Source: Actinomycetes bacterium
GTDB lineage: Bacteria; Actinomycetota; Acidimicrobiia; IMCC26256; JANYLB01
Reading direction: 5' to 3'
Assembly (NCBI GenBank): GCA_025363815.1
Contig: JANYLB010000039.1
Span: forward strand, 1-41,982
Length of the DNA: 41,982 nucleotides
Positions within the stretch are counted from its first letter, which is position 1. The number at the start of each line of letters is the position of its first letter. Under the pieces are notes generated by a model that searched no databases, was not told the origin of the DNA, and worked only from the letters and a program-made list of their open reading frames with translations. A program made the translations under genes and the position numbers. This document shows, one piece after another, positions 18,991-28,089 of this stretch.

Positions 18991-21900
18991 TCAGTCGGTG
19001 ATGCGCAGCGCCACCGCCGGTCGGATTCTCGCCGCCTGTTGCGCCGGACTGGCCGTTGCGAGGAGAGACGCCACGAACGCGCCCACGAGCCACGGCGCGA
19101 GCTGGAGAAACGGCACCCCGAAGGTGAGGCCGTTGCCGAAGCTGTTGCTGGACACGAGCTGCCAGCAGGTGATTAGCGCGAGCGTTGTGCCGATGATGAT
19201 CCCTTCGAGGGCGACAAACGCCGATTCCGCCACGAACGCGCGCCGCACCGCGACCCGACTGAAGCCGAGGGCCCGCAGCACGCCCACCTCGCGCCGCCGC
19301 TCCCTCACGGCCCTCACCATGACCACGCCGAGACCAGCGATCCCCACGAGCAGACCGAGCGCCACGTAACCCTTGATGAGCTGGAAGAACTGCTGCTGCT
19401 GCGCGAACTGCACGCCGACTAGATGGTGGAACGAGTTCGCGAGGGCGCCGTTTGCAACGTAACGGCCGCTGATGGTCGCTGCGAGAGCATCATCGTCGGT
19501 TCCCGATCTTGTGCCCAGGTAGGCAAGGTTCGGGGTCGCGCGGTCACCGAACACCTGTTGCGCGGTGACACGCGATACGTACACATGCTCAAATCCACCG
19601 TAGCGACCTTCCGCCACGATGGCCCCGACCGTCAGGAACCGTTCGTTCCCGGTGATCGGATCGCGGACCACGATCCGCCGGCCGACCACCAGCCCTCCCC
19701 CACCGTCGGGGCCGCCGCGTCGAACGCCGCCGGGAGTGAATTCGGAGCTGACGACCACGGTTCCCGGCGTCGCGAGCACCGATTGCCAGGTCTCGTTGGC
19801 CGTCGTGGTCCCACGGGCCTTCGTCTTGATCTCTGGGGCGCCGTGGCCGATGAAGCTCTCGTCGAAGCCGATGACCCTGACCGGCTGGACGTCGGTCGAG
19901 CCGGCCTTGGGGAACTCGGCCGTCGTCGCCGAGGCCACGGCGACGTGCGTGACGCCGGGCAGGTTGTTCAGCTCCGTCGCCGGGATCGGGTCGGACGCGT
20001 TCGACTCGACCACGATCGCGGCTCGGCCGCCAATCTTGGCAATGAACTGCGCCTCCTGGCCGGAGAACAAGCTGCTTATCGTGATGAGCAGCGTAAGCAC
20101 GAACACGACGATCGCGTACATGCCGAGCGTGAGCCCGGTGCGGAACCTCTTCGCAAGGGGGTACGCGAGTCCGAGCCGCATCGACATGTTGCGCGCCCCG
20201 CCGCCGACCGCTCTGACGCCCGCGCCGATCATCTCCTGGTTCTGAGAGACGAGCGCGATCGCATAGCCAGTGAGAACTACTCCTTGCACGACGAACACCA
20301 CGAACTCGGTCTTGCCACCGACAACGGTGATGCCGAAGACCGACCACACCAGCACCGCAAACGCGACGAGTGAGATGACGATCCGGCGGCTTCGCCCATC
20401 ACCGCCCAGGGCGGTGATCACTCCGAAGCCGGCCAGCGCGGGCCCGATCAGGCCGAGCACGGGGATCGAGCTCGCGATCGCGCCCGCTGTCATCACCGCG
20501 CCCAGCACCCCGAGCACAATTCCGAGAATTCGTCGACCGGTCCGCTTGCCCCGCGCGGTCGGCTCGGGGAGGTCGCGGATCGCGCGGATGATGTTGAGGC
20601 GGGCGATGTAGAACGACGTGATGACCACGGTCGCGAGCGCGATGACGAAGCCCAGCGTGAACCCCGATCGAATGCTGTTCGTCGTCACCGCGAAGTGCAG
20701 CCTGAGTCCGCTCCCCGCGCCTCCACGGCCCTGCTGAAAGATGCTCGATGCGGCGATGACGACGAGCCTGCCGACACCGATCCCGACGACGGTGCCCGCG
20801 ACGGCGGCGCCGAGCGCGTACAGCCAGCCTTCGAGGGAGAACGAACCGATGAGACTCGCCCGGCGCAGACCGACCGCGCGCAGCATGCCCAGCGTGTTCT
20901 TCCGCTCCTGGGCGAGCATCACGAAGATGTTGACGAGAAGGAGGATGCCCGCGAGGACGCTGAAGTAGCCGAAGTTCTGGAAGAACGAGGTGAACTGGTT
21001 GCCGACACGGTCCGCGTTCGAGAGCAACGTCTCCTTCGCGGTCACCACACGCGCGGGAAGTCCGCTGACTGCAGCGCCGAGCCGGCGACTCACCGCTGCG
21101 GTACCGTCGGCTCCCGAGATCACGTCGCCCCGGTTCGACACCGCGAGCAGCGACGTCGGCGGTTGGGCAACCCGGTTGGTCCCGCTCCCCGCCTGCTCCA
21201 GTGCCGCAATCGTTCCCGGAGCTACGAAGACGTTCGGTGAGCTGTTGGAGTTGGAGTCGAAGGTGAGGAGACCGGCGATGCCCTTCTGCGGAAGCACTCG
21301 GACCACCCGCAGGTTCTTAGATGCGCCATACGCCCGAACCGTGATGGTGTCGCCTGGCTTCACCCCGAGGGTGCGAGCGAGATCGACGCCGACCACGCCA
21401 TCACCGGCCCCTGGAGTGGGCCCCGATATCCCCGTCGCCGAGGAGTCACCGCCGAAGGCGCGGGCCTGATCGAAGTCGGTTTCCAGGACCTGCGCGCGCG
21501 GCTCCGCCTTCGCGCCCGAACCTTGGGTCGCCACCGACGCGACAAGCGTCTGGATAGGGAGGATCCCGTCGATGCCGGTGATGCGCGCGCGCTCGACCGC
21601 CGCCCGGACGGCCTCCCCCGACTGCGCGCCGCTCGACACGATGACCTCGTCGACCGGTCCGAGCTGGGTGTAGGCACTCTGGCGGATGGAGGTGCGGAGT
21701 GTGTCGCCCACCACGTATGAGCTGGTGATGATCGCGGTGCCGAGCAGCGCGCCGAGGATGACGAGCATGGTCTCGCGCGGCCGGCGGGCCGAGTTGCGGA
21801 GCGCGAGGCGGCGCAGGATCGGCTTGCGGGCGAGCATGTAGAGGAACGGCAGCGACAACACCAGCGCGGGGATGCCGACGAACCCGGCGGAGACGGCCGC

Positions 21901-22017
21901 GAGCCCCGCTGTCAGCCCGACCAGCGCGAGGATCCAGCCGAGCCACTCCCGAGTCGGTCGTGGCGGACCCCCGGAAGCGTCGACGACATCGCGCCGTGGC
22001 ATAGCCGTTGTCGTCAC
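18991..22017 (-). CDS. ABC transporter permease with two FtsX domains
   Basis: A 1008-residue permease of the MacB/LolC type. Two N-terminal hydrophobic segments precede the first periplasmic domain. The first FtsX core (about 350-490) has RKNTLGMLRAVGLRRASL, a central block of short helices lies at about 510-620, and a second periplasmic domain leads to the C-terminal FtsX core with RRREVGVLRALGFSRVAVRR. Such duplicated permeases work with a LolD-like ATPase in lipid or lipoprotein extraction, efflux or envelope signalling. Its start overlaps the ATPase stop (ATGA), so the pair is one transporter. Cargo unknown. Confidence 0.92.
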   Translation of the reverse strand: MTTTAMPRRDVVDASGGPPRPTREWLGWILALVGLTAGLAAVSAGFVGIPALVLSLPFLYMLARKPILRRLALRNSARRPRETMLVILGALLGTAIITSSYVVGDTLRTSIRQSAYTQLGPVDEVIVSSGAQSGEAVRAAVERARITGIDGILPIQTLVASVATQGSGAKAEPRAQVLETDFDQARAFGGDSSATGISGPTPGAGDGVVGVDLARTLGVKPGDTITVRAYGASKNLRVVRVLPQKGIAGLLTFDSNSNSSPNVFVAPGTIAALEQAGSGTNRVAQPPTSLLAVSNRGDVISGADGTAAVSRRLGAAVSGLPARVVTAKETLLSNADRVGNQFTSFFQNFGYFSVLAGILLLVNIFVMLAQERKNTLGMLRAVGLRRASLIGSFSLEGWLYALGAAVAGTVVGIGVGRLVVIAASSIFQQGRGGAGSGLRLHFAVTTNSIRSGFTLGFVIALATVVITSFYIARLNIIRAIRDLPEPTARGKRTGRRILGIVLGVLGAVMTAGAIASSIPVLGLIGPALAGFGVITALGGDGRSRRIVISLVAFAVLVWSVFGITVVGGKTEFVVFVVQGVVLTGYAIALVSQNQEMIGAGVRAVGGGARNMSMRLGLAYPLAKRFRTGLTLGMYAIVVFVLTLLITISSLFSGQEAQFIAKIGGRAAIVVESNASDPIPATELNNLPGVTHVAVASATTAEFPKAGSTDVQPVRVIGFDESFIGHGAPEIKTKARGTTTANETWQSVLATPGTVVVSSEFTPGGVRRGGPDGGGGLVVGRRIVVRDPITGNERFLTVGAIVAEGRYGGFEHVYVSRVTAQQVFGDRATPNLAYLGTRSGTDDDALAATISGRYVANGALANSFHHLVGVQFAQQQQFFQLIKGYVALGLLVGIAGLGVVMVRAVRERRREVGVLRALGFSRVAVRRAFVAESAFVALEGIIIGTTLALITCWQLVSSNSFGNGLTFGVPFLQLAPWLVGAFVASLLATASPAQQAARIRPAVALRITD

Positions 22018-22751
22018 CGGAGGCGTTCGTCAGCAACGATCACGCCGTCGCGAACGACGATCTTGCGCTCGGCCTGAGCACCGATGTCGGCGTCGTGGGT
22101 CACGAGGATCACCGTCAGGCCGTCGCCGTGGAGCTGGTGCAGGAGGTCGAGCACCTGGGCCGCGGTCTCGCTGTCGAGGTTCCCGGTCGGCTCGTCAGCC
22201 CAGACGATCTCGGGCCGTCCGGCCAGCGCCCTGGCGATCGTCACCCGCTGCTGCTCACCACCAGAGAGCTCGGCCGGCCGGTGGCGCAGCCGGTGTCCGA
22301 GGCCGACACGCTCGAGCGTCGCTTCCGCCGCCCGACGGGCCTCGCGGGCCGGGGTGCCGGCGAGCAGCAACGGGAGTTCGACGTTTTCGGTGGCGGTGAA
22401 CACCGGGATGAGGTTGAACGCCTGGAAGATGAACCCCATCGACGACGCGCGGTGGCGCGTCCGGTCGGCGTCGCTCATCGCGACGATGTCACGACCGCCG
22501 ACCAGGATCGAGCCGCGGTCGATGTCGTCGAGGCCCGACAGGCAGTTGAGCAGTGTCGTCTTCCCCGAGCCGGAGGGACCCATCACCGCGAGGAACTCAC
22601 CCGCGTGCACCCGCAGGTCAACGTCGCGTAGCGCGACGACCTCCTCGATGTCGGTCCGGTAGGTCTTGGTGACGCCGCCGGCGTCGAGGATGAACTCGTC
22701 GGCTGCCCCTCCGGGGGGACTGGCTGACGCGCCGTCGGTGTCGATGAGCAC
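22014..22751 (-). CDS. ABC transporter ATP-binding protein (LolD/MacB-type)
   Basis: A 245-residue ATPase. Walker A GPSGSGKT, Q-loop, signature LSGGEQQR and Walker B IVWADEPTGNLDS are all intact, and the family-typical GFIFQAFNLIP motif is present. It is the energising subunit for the double-FtsX permease downstream, with a 4-nt overlap. The first ~20 residues are a variable Gly/Ala/Ser-rich leader, so a shorter start is possible. No regulator gene is adjacent that would hint at its signal. Confidence 0.95.
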   Translation of the reverse strand: MLIDTDGASASPPGGAADEFILDAGGVTKTYRTDIEEVVALRDVDLRVHAGEFLAVMGPSGSGKTTLLNCLSGLDDIDRGSILVGGRDIVAMSDADRTRHRASSMGFIFQAFNLIPVFTATENVELPLLLAGTPAREARRAAEATLERVGLGHRLRHRPAELSGGEQQRVTIARALAGRPEIVWADEPTGNLDSETAAQVLDLLHQLHGDGLTVILVTHDADIGAQAERKIVVRDGVIVADERLR

Positions 22752-22840
22752 GGTTCTCGCCTTCTTCTGCGCGGGAGCAGGATCGTTGTTCGAGTGATCG
22801 TCGCCGGGTCGGCGCGGCGGTGGGATCTGCGGGCGCCTGA

Positions 22841-24070
22841 TCAGCGGGCGAACATCGCTACGAAGTCACGCGAGTTCCCACTCAGGTAGCTCCCCGGAGG
22901 TCGCTCCATGTTGGCGAGGAGCTTCACCCCCGTGATGGGACCAGTTGCGTCGCCGCCGATGTAGGTGAAGTAGCTCACCCACGAGGTGTTGATGTCGAGC
23001 TCCATCGCGCGGACCGCGCCTGCTTTGAGCAACACGTTCGCGAGCGTTGTGACGTTCAGGCCCGGGCCGCCGACATAGATCAGGTTGCCGTGGGCATCGA
23101 CTCCGAGTCCTGATCGCCACACGTAGACGCCTCCTCCTAGCGTCGCTCCCCATCGCGAGGTGTCGTTTACGTCACCCGCGGCGAGGTTCTGGCCGTTGTC
23201 GACCAGCAGGTCGAGGTTCTGGCGGACCGACGCGATTGCCGGACTCATGACCGCGTCACGACCCCACATCCCGACGGTGGCGCTTCCGTCGGCATTGATT
23301 ACGAGAGATGCTCGGCCGCCGACCAGCGGCCGCACGGTCTGGCCCTCGGTGTAGTAGCCACCCCGAGACACGTCGAGCTTGAAGGCTGAGTTGAAGCCGG
23401 CCACTAGCGACCGCTGATCTTCGGGTGCGATTGCTGCGCCGCGTTGCCACGGCCCACCGCCCGGGAGTTGGATCCCGTTGTACAAGGCCGCGCGCAGGAG
23501 GGTCGCGTCCATCCAGGCGACGCCGGTGACGAGACTCGTATGCACCGGGTCCGGTCTGAGAAACGTCTGGAAGATCGCAGCGCGACCTCCGATCAGCTTC
23601 CCCGTCGGGGCCCAGACTCCCTCGTTCGGCAGAGGGACCGCCGCGATCGGGGGGATGTTGGCCGGCACCAGCTGCGGCGGAACCGTCACGGTCGTGCTCG
23701 ACTGCACGCGAGCCACAGTCGGCGCCTTCGCGCTGGGAAGCTTGCCTCCCTTCGGCACGCCTCCCTTCGGAGGCGGGTTGTTCGTGTACCACCAGTTCTC
23801 GAACCCGTCGACGAACCCGTTGCCTCCGTGGTCTCGCACCCACTCCACCAACCGGACTCCGGTGGGGTCGTTGCCCGCGGCCGTAATGGCCGTCCCGATC
23901 GACCAGGCGAGCCAGACCAACGCGAGCGCGAACATGACCCCGATCGTGCGGCGCACAATCCGGTTGCGTCGCGTACGGCGCTGCCTCCTCTCACGTCGAC
24001 TGGGACGCGGCTCCGGCTCAGCAATCGGCTGCTGCTCGGGGACGGATCGGGTTTCGGTATCGGTCAGCAT
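22841..24070 (-). CDS. membrane-anchored phosphodiester-glycosidase (NAGPA/DUF2233)-like protein
   Basis: The protein has 409 residues. A very basic cytoplasmic start (Arg-rich, 24-45) is followed by one membrane helix (~47-68), then a Pro/Thr/Lys-rich linker (~95-145) and a C-terminal globular domain. That domain has AGFNSAFKL, GGYYTEGQTVRPLVGGRAS, VGMWGRD and a late AMELDINTSWVSY stretch, the pattern of the NAGPA-like (phosphodiester glycosidase) fold. In other bacteria this fold acts on phosphodiester-linked sugars of the envelope; here the substrate is unknown. A TATACT box lies ~80 nt upstream. Confidence 0.75.
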   Translation of the reverse strand: MLTDTETRSVPEQQPIAEPEPRPSRRERRQRRTRRNRIVRRTIGVMFALALVWLAWSIGTAITAAGNDPTGVRLVEWVRDHGGNGFVDGFENWWYTNNPPPKGGVPKGGKLPSAKAPTVARVQSSTTVTVPPQLVPANIPPIAAVPLPNEGVWAPTGKLIGGRAAIFQTFLRPDPVHTSLVTGVAWMDATLLRAALYNGIQLPGGGPWQRGAAIAPEDQRSLVAGFNSAFKLDVSRGGYYTEGQTVRPLVGGRASLVINADGSATVGMWGRDAVMSPAIASVRQNLDLLVDNGQNLAAGDVNDTSRWGATLGGGVYVWRSGLGVDAHGNLIYVGGPGLNVTTLANVLLKAGAVRAMELDINTSWVSYFTYIGGDATGPITGVKLLANMERPPGSYLSGNSRDFVAMFAR

Positions 24071-24148
24071 GGGAAGGGAGGCTTCGCGGCGCGCACCGCG
24101 GGTCCGGCCACGTCGTGACAGTCCAGACGGGACAACGAGCGCCCGTTC

Positions 24149-24154
24149 AGTATA
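24149..24154 (-). promoter_or_regulatory. putative -10 box of the phosphodiester-glycosidase-like gene
   Basis: On the minus strand the hexamer TATACT sits in the only AT-rich pocket of a 200-bp intergenic stretch (24071-24270). Transcription would start near 24141, leaving a leader of about 71 nt. No convincing -35 element is seen at 16-18 nt, so this is an inference from the -10 alone. An 8-bp tandem repeat (CAGTTCGG twice) lies farther upstream, around 24202-24217. Confidence 0.4.
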
Positions 24155-24270
24155 GAAACTTTATCTGAGCCCTACGGGTCAGGATCGTGGGAAACGCCCA
24201 GTTCGGCAGTTCGGCGGAATCTGATTGCGCCCGCGGGTCGAGCGCGAGATGGCCGCTCAGGTACCGACAG

Positions 24271-24693
24271 TCACGAACGAGCCCCGGGTAGCTGCTCCGG
24301 CAGCTCGCCCGGCGGTACCGGCACAGAGGGAGCGCCCGATCCGGCCGGGCCGGCGGCGACACGTTCGCGCACCCACGCCAGGCTGTCGGGTCCGTTCATC
24401 GCGTCGGGCCATCCGGCCAGCACCTGCTGCACCGCGTCGGGCGAAGCGATCTTGCCCAGCACCTCGACGACAACCATCTTCGACGGCATCGGTACAAGGT
24501 TCTCGTCACCGAGGCCGTCACTGATGATGGAGCCCGACGGCTCACTCATCGAGTACAGCTCACCGGTGTCATTGACCCACGAGATCTCGTAACGGACGCC
24601 GTCGGCGTCGTGCCACTCACGCCCGAACTCCGATTCGTCCGACGCGCGTCGCCGTGGGTCCTTCTCGTAGAACTGCTCGATGTCCATCTCCAC
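24271..24693 (-). CDS. hypothetical acidic protein
   Basis: A 140-residue protein, or 138 from the second Met. The N-terminal half is charged (EQFYEKDPRRRASDESEFG, then a beta-rich WHDADGVRYEISWVNDTGELY pattern). The middle has a VVVEVLGKI strand followed by an Ala/Trp helix. The last 25 residues are Pro/Gly-rich and look disordered. No signal peptide or membrane segment is seen. Codon use and GC3 resemble the neighbours, which supports a real gene. I do not recognise the family. Confidence 0.65.
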   Translation of the reverse strand: MEMDIEQFYEKDPRRRASDESEFGREWHDADGVRYEISWVNDTGELYSMSEPSGSIISDGLGDENLVPMPSKMVVVEVLGKIASPDAVQQVLAGWPDAMNGPDSLAWVRERVAAGPAGSGAPSVPVPPGELPEQLPGARS

Positions 24694-24777
24694 CTCCGGC
24701 CGGGGATCCGCATCCTGCCACGGCGGCTCACCCCGGCGGGTCGAGAGATCAGACGGTCGGAGGCTCTCTCGGAATTC

Positions 24778-25539
24778 CTACGAGGGTGACCACGTGACCG
24801 AGAACTGCTGACGGGTGGCGTCGAAGCTCGACGGGGTCGCCTTCATCCCGGCGGGGTTCACTCCCGTGATCGGCTCCAAGTTCGCGAACGTCCCCAGCGG
24901 GACGCCGTTGCCCAGCGCGTCCGCGAACGACACGCTGGCGAAGTCCGCGAGGGCCAACACCCCGTTCGCCGCGGACGGTGCTTCCGCGATGACCTCGGCG
25001 GAGGCGCCGAGAGCCCGCTTGAGCTTTCGGATGGTGCTGAACGACTGGCCCGTGGTTGCATCGTTGATGACGAGCGCGAAGCGCCCGGCGCCGAGCGAGG
25101 CGACTACCGCGCGGTAGAGGTGAGACGGAACCACGGCCATGTTGGTGAAATGCGCCCGGCCCGGGAACATCTCCCACCACCCGAAGTAGACGGGCCGACC
25201 TGCGATGCAGTCGGCCTCGGTACCGAGCTGCTCGACGGTCGAGTCGTTGGCGCCGTCGAGGCCCACCCAGAACGACGAGTAGGTGTTGGTCGAGCCACAA
25301 CGGACCGTGGGCTGAATCCAACTCGCGGACACACTGGTGAAGGAGCCCGGTGATCCGGAAGCGGCGTAGCCGGCCCAGTTCGCGCTGGTCCCCCGATGGA
25401 ACCGCACGATCGGAGATCTGGATGGCGCAGGGGGAGTTCTCGTCGCGACCGACGAGATGCCGCCACCCGCGATTGCCGCTGTGACCACGAGTGCCAGGCC
25501 CGCGATCCACCGGATGCGTGTCAAAGGAACCAGCCGCAT
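24778..25539 (-). CDS. secreted G1-type glutamic peptidase (eqolisin/A4-like)
   Basis: A 253-residue protein from the ATG at 25539, which has a purine-rich GGGGGTG before it; an upstream Met at 25638 adds a Cys-rich stretch and would spoil the signal peptide. Signal peptide at ~1-30, with basic MRLVPLTRIR then a hydrophobic core. The mature part starts with SANWAGYAASG, then WVGLDG at 91-96. The two catalytic residues of the G1 family appear as Gln104 (VEQLGT) and Glu123 (WWEMFP). The family consists of acid-acting secreted endopeptidases, best known in fungi. It is a stand-alone gene, divergent from the TatA-like gene. Confidence 0.85.
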   Translation of the reverse strand: MRLVPLTRIRWIAGLALVVTAAIAGGGISSVATRTPPAPSRSPIVRFHRGTSANWAGYAASGSPGSFTSVSASWIQPTVRCGSTNTYSSFWVGLDGANDSTVEQLGTEADCIAGRPVYFGWWEMFPGRAHFTNMAVVPSHLYRAVVASLGAGRFALVINDATTGQSFSTIRKLKRALGASAEVIAEAPSAANGVLALADFASVSFADALGNGVPLGTFANLEPITGVNPAGMKATPSSFDATRQQFSVTWSPS

Positions 25540-25660
25540 CTTCACCCCCAAGCTCCCTGGACGCCACCGGCACCCGCTCGCACATGATACCAACCGGCGC
25601 TGGGCAGAACAGTGGGCGCTGAACAACGCGAAAGTCACTCCGCCCCGATCGCGTGGGCTA

Positions 25661-25687
25661 CTGACGGGTCTTTTGGCGCCCTATTCT
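25661..25687 (+). promoter_or_regulatory. putative promoter giving a leaderless TatA-like mRNA
   Basis: CTGACG at 25661-25666 and TATTCT at 25682-25687, 15 nt apart, sit just before the GTG at 25694, so the start point would fall at or next to the start codon. There is no Shine-Dalgarno sequence. Leaderless messages are common in actinobacteria. Both boxes are partial matches. Confidence 0.35.
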
Positions 25688-25693
25688 GGGGCG

Positions 25694-25942
25694 GTGGTCG
25701 AAGGCCTCTTCTCGCCCTGGCATCTCCTGATTCTCGCGATCGTGCTATTCGTGCTGATTGGTCCTGTCAAGCTCGCCAAACATTGGCATCGGACCGGCGA
25801 GAGTCTCCGACACCTGACCGATGGAGCGGCACCCACTGCTCCGGGATCGGGGGACGCGGTTCACACACCCCCGGCGGACGACGCACCTTCGCGTTCTGTT
25901 GCCTACCGGATCGGTCGGCGCCTTCGACGCCGTCGGCGGTGA
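25694..25942 (+). CDS. TatA-like small membrane protein
   Basis: An 82-residue protein from the GTG at 25694. The first 25 residues (FSPWHLLILAIVLFVLIGP, then VKLAKHWHRTGESLRHL) follow the TatA/B plan: a short periplasmic start, one short helix, a Gly-Pro hinge, then an amphipathic helix. The tail is Ala/Pro/Asp-rich and ends in a run of arginines. TatA forms the pore of the twin-arginine translocase. Here no tatB or tatC is nearby, so this could be an extra TatA paralogue or an unrelated look-alike. It is divergent from the G1 peptidase, whose signal peptide lacks a twin-arginine motif. Confidence 0.7.
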   Translation: MVEGLFSPWHLLILAIVLFVLIGPVKLAKHWHRTGESLRHLTDGAAPTAPGSGDAVHTPPADDAPSRSVAYRIGRRLRRRRR

Positions 25943-26008
25943 GCGCGGGTGCCGACCGTGATGGTGAAGTCTGCACCGAAACACGAAGGCATCGCCGCTG
26001 GTTTCAAT

Positions 26009-26386
26009 TCAGGTGTAGTCGACCTTCCCGGCGCCCGGTGTGCCGAAAGCGAAAGCCAAGCCACGGAGCGGAGCGTTCTGACTGGCCGGCCAAATGCTGT
26101 GTGTCGCGTCGGGCGGGATGCAGACGAGGTCGCCGCCGTGCACCTCGCGCTCCTCATCGCCGATCTTCATGATTCCCCGACCGGACAGGATGTAATAGAA
26201 CTCATGGGTCGGGTGGGAGTGGGGATCGACCGCTCCACCGCCGGCGATCTCCCATTCACTGACCAGCTCCAGGAAGCCGCCCTCAGTCGCAGCTCGCATC
26301 TCTTGGGGTGGGACCAGCCACCAGACAGGGGTAGTCCCGTTGTGCTCGATGGCCGGGGCCATGTCCTCGCTCGACCGGACGTCCAT
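26009..26386 (-). CDS. cupin-domain protein
   Basis: A 125-residue protein from the ATG at 26386; the frame extends upstream to 26464, but the extra residues are Cys/Arg-rich and unlike a cupin. A single conserved double-stranded beta-helix domain is present. Motif 1 HSHPTHEFYYILSGRG holds the His/Glu metal ligands and motif 2 is around PPDATHSIWP. It probably binds a divalent metal, as an enzyme or small-molecule sensor; no substrate can be named. It converges on the TatA-like gene with 66 nt between them. Confidence 0.85.
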   Translation of the reverse strand: MDVRSSEDMAPAIEHNGTTPVWWLVPPQEMRAATEGGFLELVSEWEIAGGGAVDPHSHPTHEFYYILSGRGIMKIGDEEREVHGGDLVCIPPDATHSIWPASQNAPLRGLAFAFGTPGAGKVDYT

Positions 26387-26479
26387 GATCAAGATCTCCC
26401 TGGTTGCGTAATGGCAGCAACGGTAGCGGCGCGACGCTAGACCGTGGCGAACACGAAACCTCAAGGCTTCGACGGCGAT

Positions 26480-26790
26480 GGCTACCGCCTCCGCGACGAC
26501 CTAGCCCGCACCGACACCTTCGATGAGCACAGCCGGCAAACTTCGGTGAGCGCAATCATCTCGACCCACCAGGCATGGTTCTGCTTCGGAAGCGCTCGGT
26601 ATTCGGGAAAGGAGTGTCAAAAGCACCCGTCGACGAAGGCGGCGACCTTTGCCGGCCCGAACACGATATCGGCGAGCGACGGAAGGCCGAGGACGGGCTT
26701 CTTGTCGACCCGGTAGCGCAGACCCATCGCATGGAGCTCCTCGCGGAGCGTCATCTCTGGCTTCGTGTCGCGACGAGATTTATGCTGCAT
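26480..26790 (-). pseudogene. vsr: vsr, very-short-patch mismatch endonuclease, broken
   Basis: From the ATG at 26790, residues 1-57 read as the N-terminal half of a Vsr endonuclease: SRRDTKPEMTLREELHAMGLRYRV, then GLPSLADIVFGPAKVAAFVDGCF. The catalytic Asp of this family lies in the ADIVF segment. At 26617-26619 the frame meets TGA where the family has Trp in the conserved CFWH box. After the stop the same frame still reads HSFPEYRALPKQNHAWWVEMI, recognisably Vsr, and then similarity is lost with no zinc-site Cys. So a nonsense change plus C-terminal decay. Vsr corrects T:G mismatches made by deamination at Dcm sites. It lies 65 nt after the broken methyltransferase on the same strand. Confidence 0.8.
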
Positions 26791-26855
26791 CCGCGCCTGA
26801 ACGTAATCAGACGACGCGGTCGGCCCCCGAGGAACGCTGCGAGGGATCTGAGCAC

Positions 26856-27940
26856 TCAGGCCACTGAACCCTGAGACAGAACGGGGACGAGCGCCGACAG
26901 CGCTGCGGCGTGACCCAGTGGCATCGGAACCGCGTCTCCGATCCACTTGGCGAGACTCCTCTTCGATGGGAGTTCGCCGGGATCGAAGTCGTAAGTGTCA
27001 GGGAATCCCTGGAGGCGCGCGGCTTCACGAGCCGTGATCGCTCTGCGACGGGTCGGGTGGATGAACCGGCCTTGGCCCGGTGACATGAATCCCGTCGTGA
27101 TGGTCGGTGCGGGCCGATCCGGGTACATCCGGCCGTACACCGCCATGTAGCGCGTCCCCGCCTGATGGCACTCCGGCCGTTCAGCGAGCGCGAGGTCGTA
27201 CTCGTCGTTCTCGAACAGCCAATCGATACGGCGGCGGTTCTCCTCGCTGTACTCGGACGACTCCATCATGAAGTCCGTTCCATCATCCGACAGGTCTTCC
27301 ATCGCCCACAGCGACGAGCGTGGTTCGTCTCGGAGAGCATCCATGACGTCGGAGATCGCGAGCGAAGTGCTGTCCTTGCACGCGACGAGGAAGAACCTGC
27401 TGCGCGTCTGGGGCCAGCCGAGTTTCGCCGCGCTCAACGTCCCCGTCGTCACCGAGTAGCCCGCTTCGCGCAGCAGCGCGATCGTCGACGCCACGACACC
27501 CAACCGATCGTGCACGACGGCCTGCACGTTCTCGATGATGACCGTGGGAGCACCGACGGCCAGCGCGATCGCGGGAACGGTGAGGTACAGCTCGTTCCGA
27601 CGATCAGTCCTCCGAGCGCGATTGTTCAGATTGGAATGCCCTTGGCCGGCGGCCCGGCCAACACCACGTCGACGGATCCCGCGAGCTCCTTCCAACCCTC
27701 CTTCACGGTCTCCGGGGGATAGAGGAACCGCGCGGCGTCACGCGATCCGCGGACCTGGTAGTCGACGAGTGTGGACACCGAGTCGGTCGTCGGACGTGTC
27801 GTCTCGTGATTCGCTCGATACACGGCAAGCGCTCCCGCGTCCTGGTCGACCGCCGCCTCGGAGCTGACGCGCAAGCCCAGTTCCGCGCACGCTTGCGTGA
27901 AGCCGGTGGCAAGGCCGCCTGCTCCACAGAACAACTCCAT
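26856..27940 (-). pseudogene. Dcm-like DNA (cytosine-5) methyltransferase, frameshifted
   Basis: Two overlapping frames together give a C5-methyltransferase of ~360 residues. The first (27940 to 27626) starts MELFCGAGGLATGF (motif I, SAM site) and runs to the catalytic loop. The second (entered at ~27644, to 26856) continues QGHSNLNN, TVIIENV (motif VI), QTRSRFFLVA (motif VIII), REAARLQGFP (motif IX) and WIGDAVPMPLG (motif X). At 27646/27647 the codon for the catalytic Cys of the PCQ motif is one base short: restoring one T would give GPPCQGHSNLNN in frame. As written, translation stops at 27626 with GPPAKGIPI. The broken vsr follows. Target sequence unknown. Confidence 0.9.
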
Positions 27941-28089
27941 CGTGCGGATCGGCTGCGAGATGTTCGTCTCGGCGAGCGGCCACCGGCCAGGGCCATGTCA
28001 CCCCGGCGGGCAACCCGAGCCACGTCACGCTTGAACTCCAGCGCCTGCGATACTCGGACGACAATCGACTTCGTGTTGGCGACTAGGAA

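Noticed and set aside
26617..26619. TGA inside vsr could be read as Trp (recoded genetic code), since the family has Trp there.
   Set aside because: Many genes in the window end with TGA in tight stop/start overlaps, so TGA is a normal stop in this genome, and the rest of the vsr C-terminus is also decayed.
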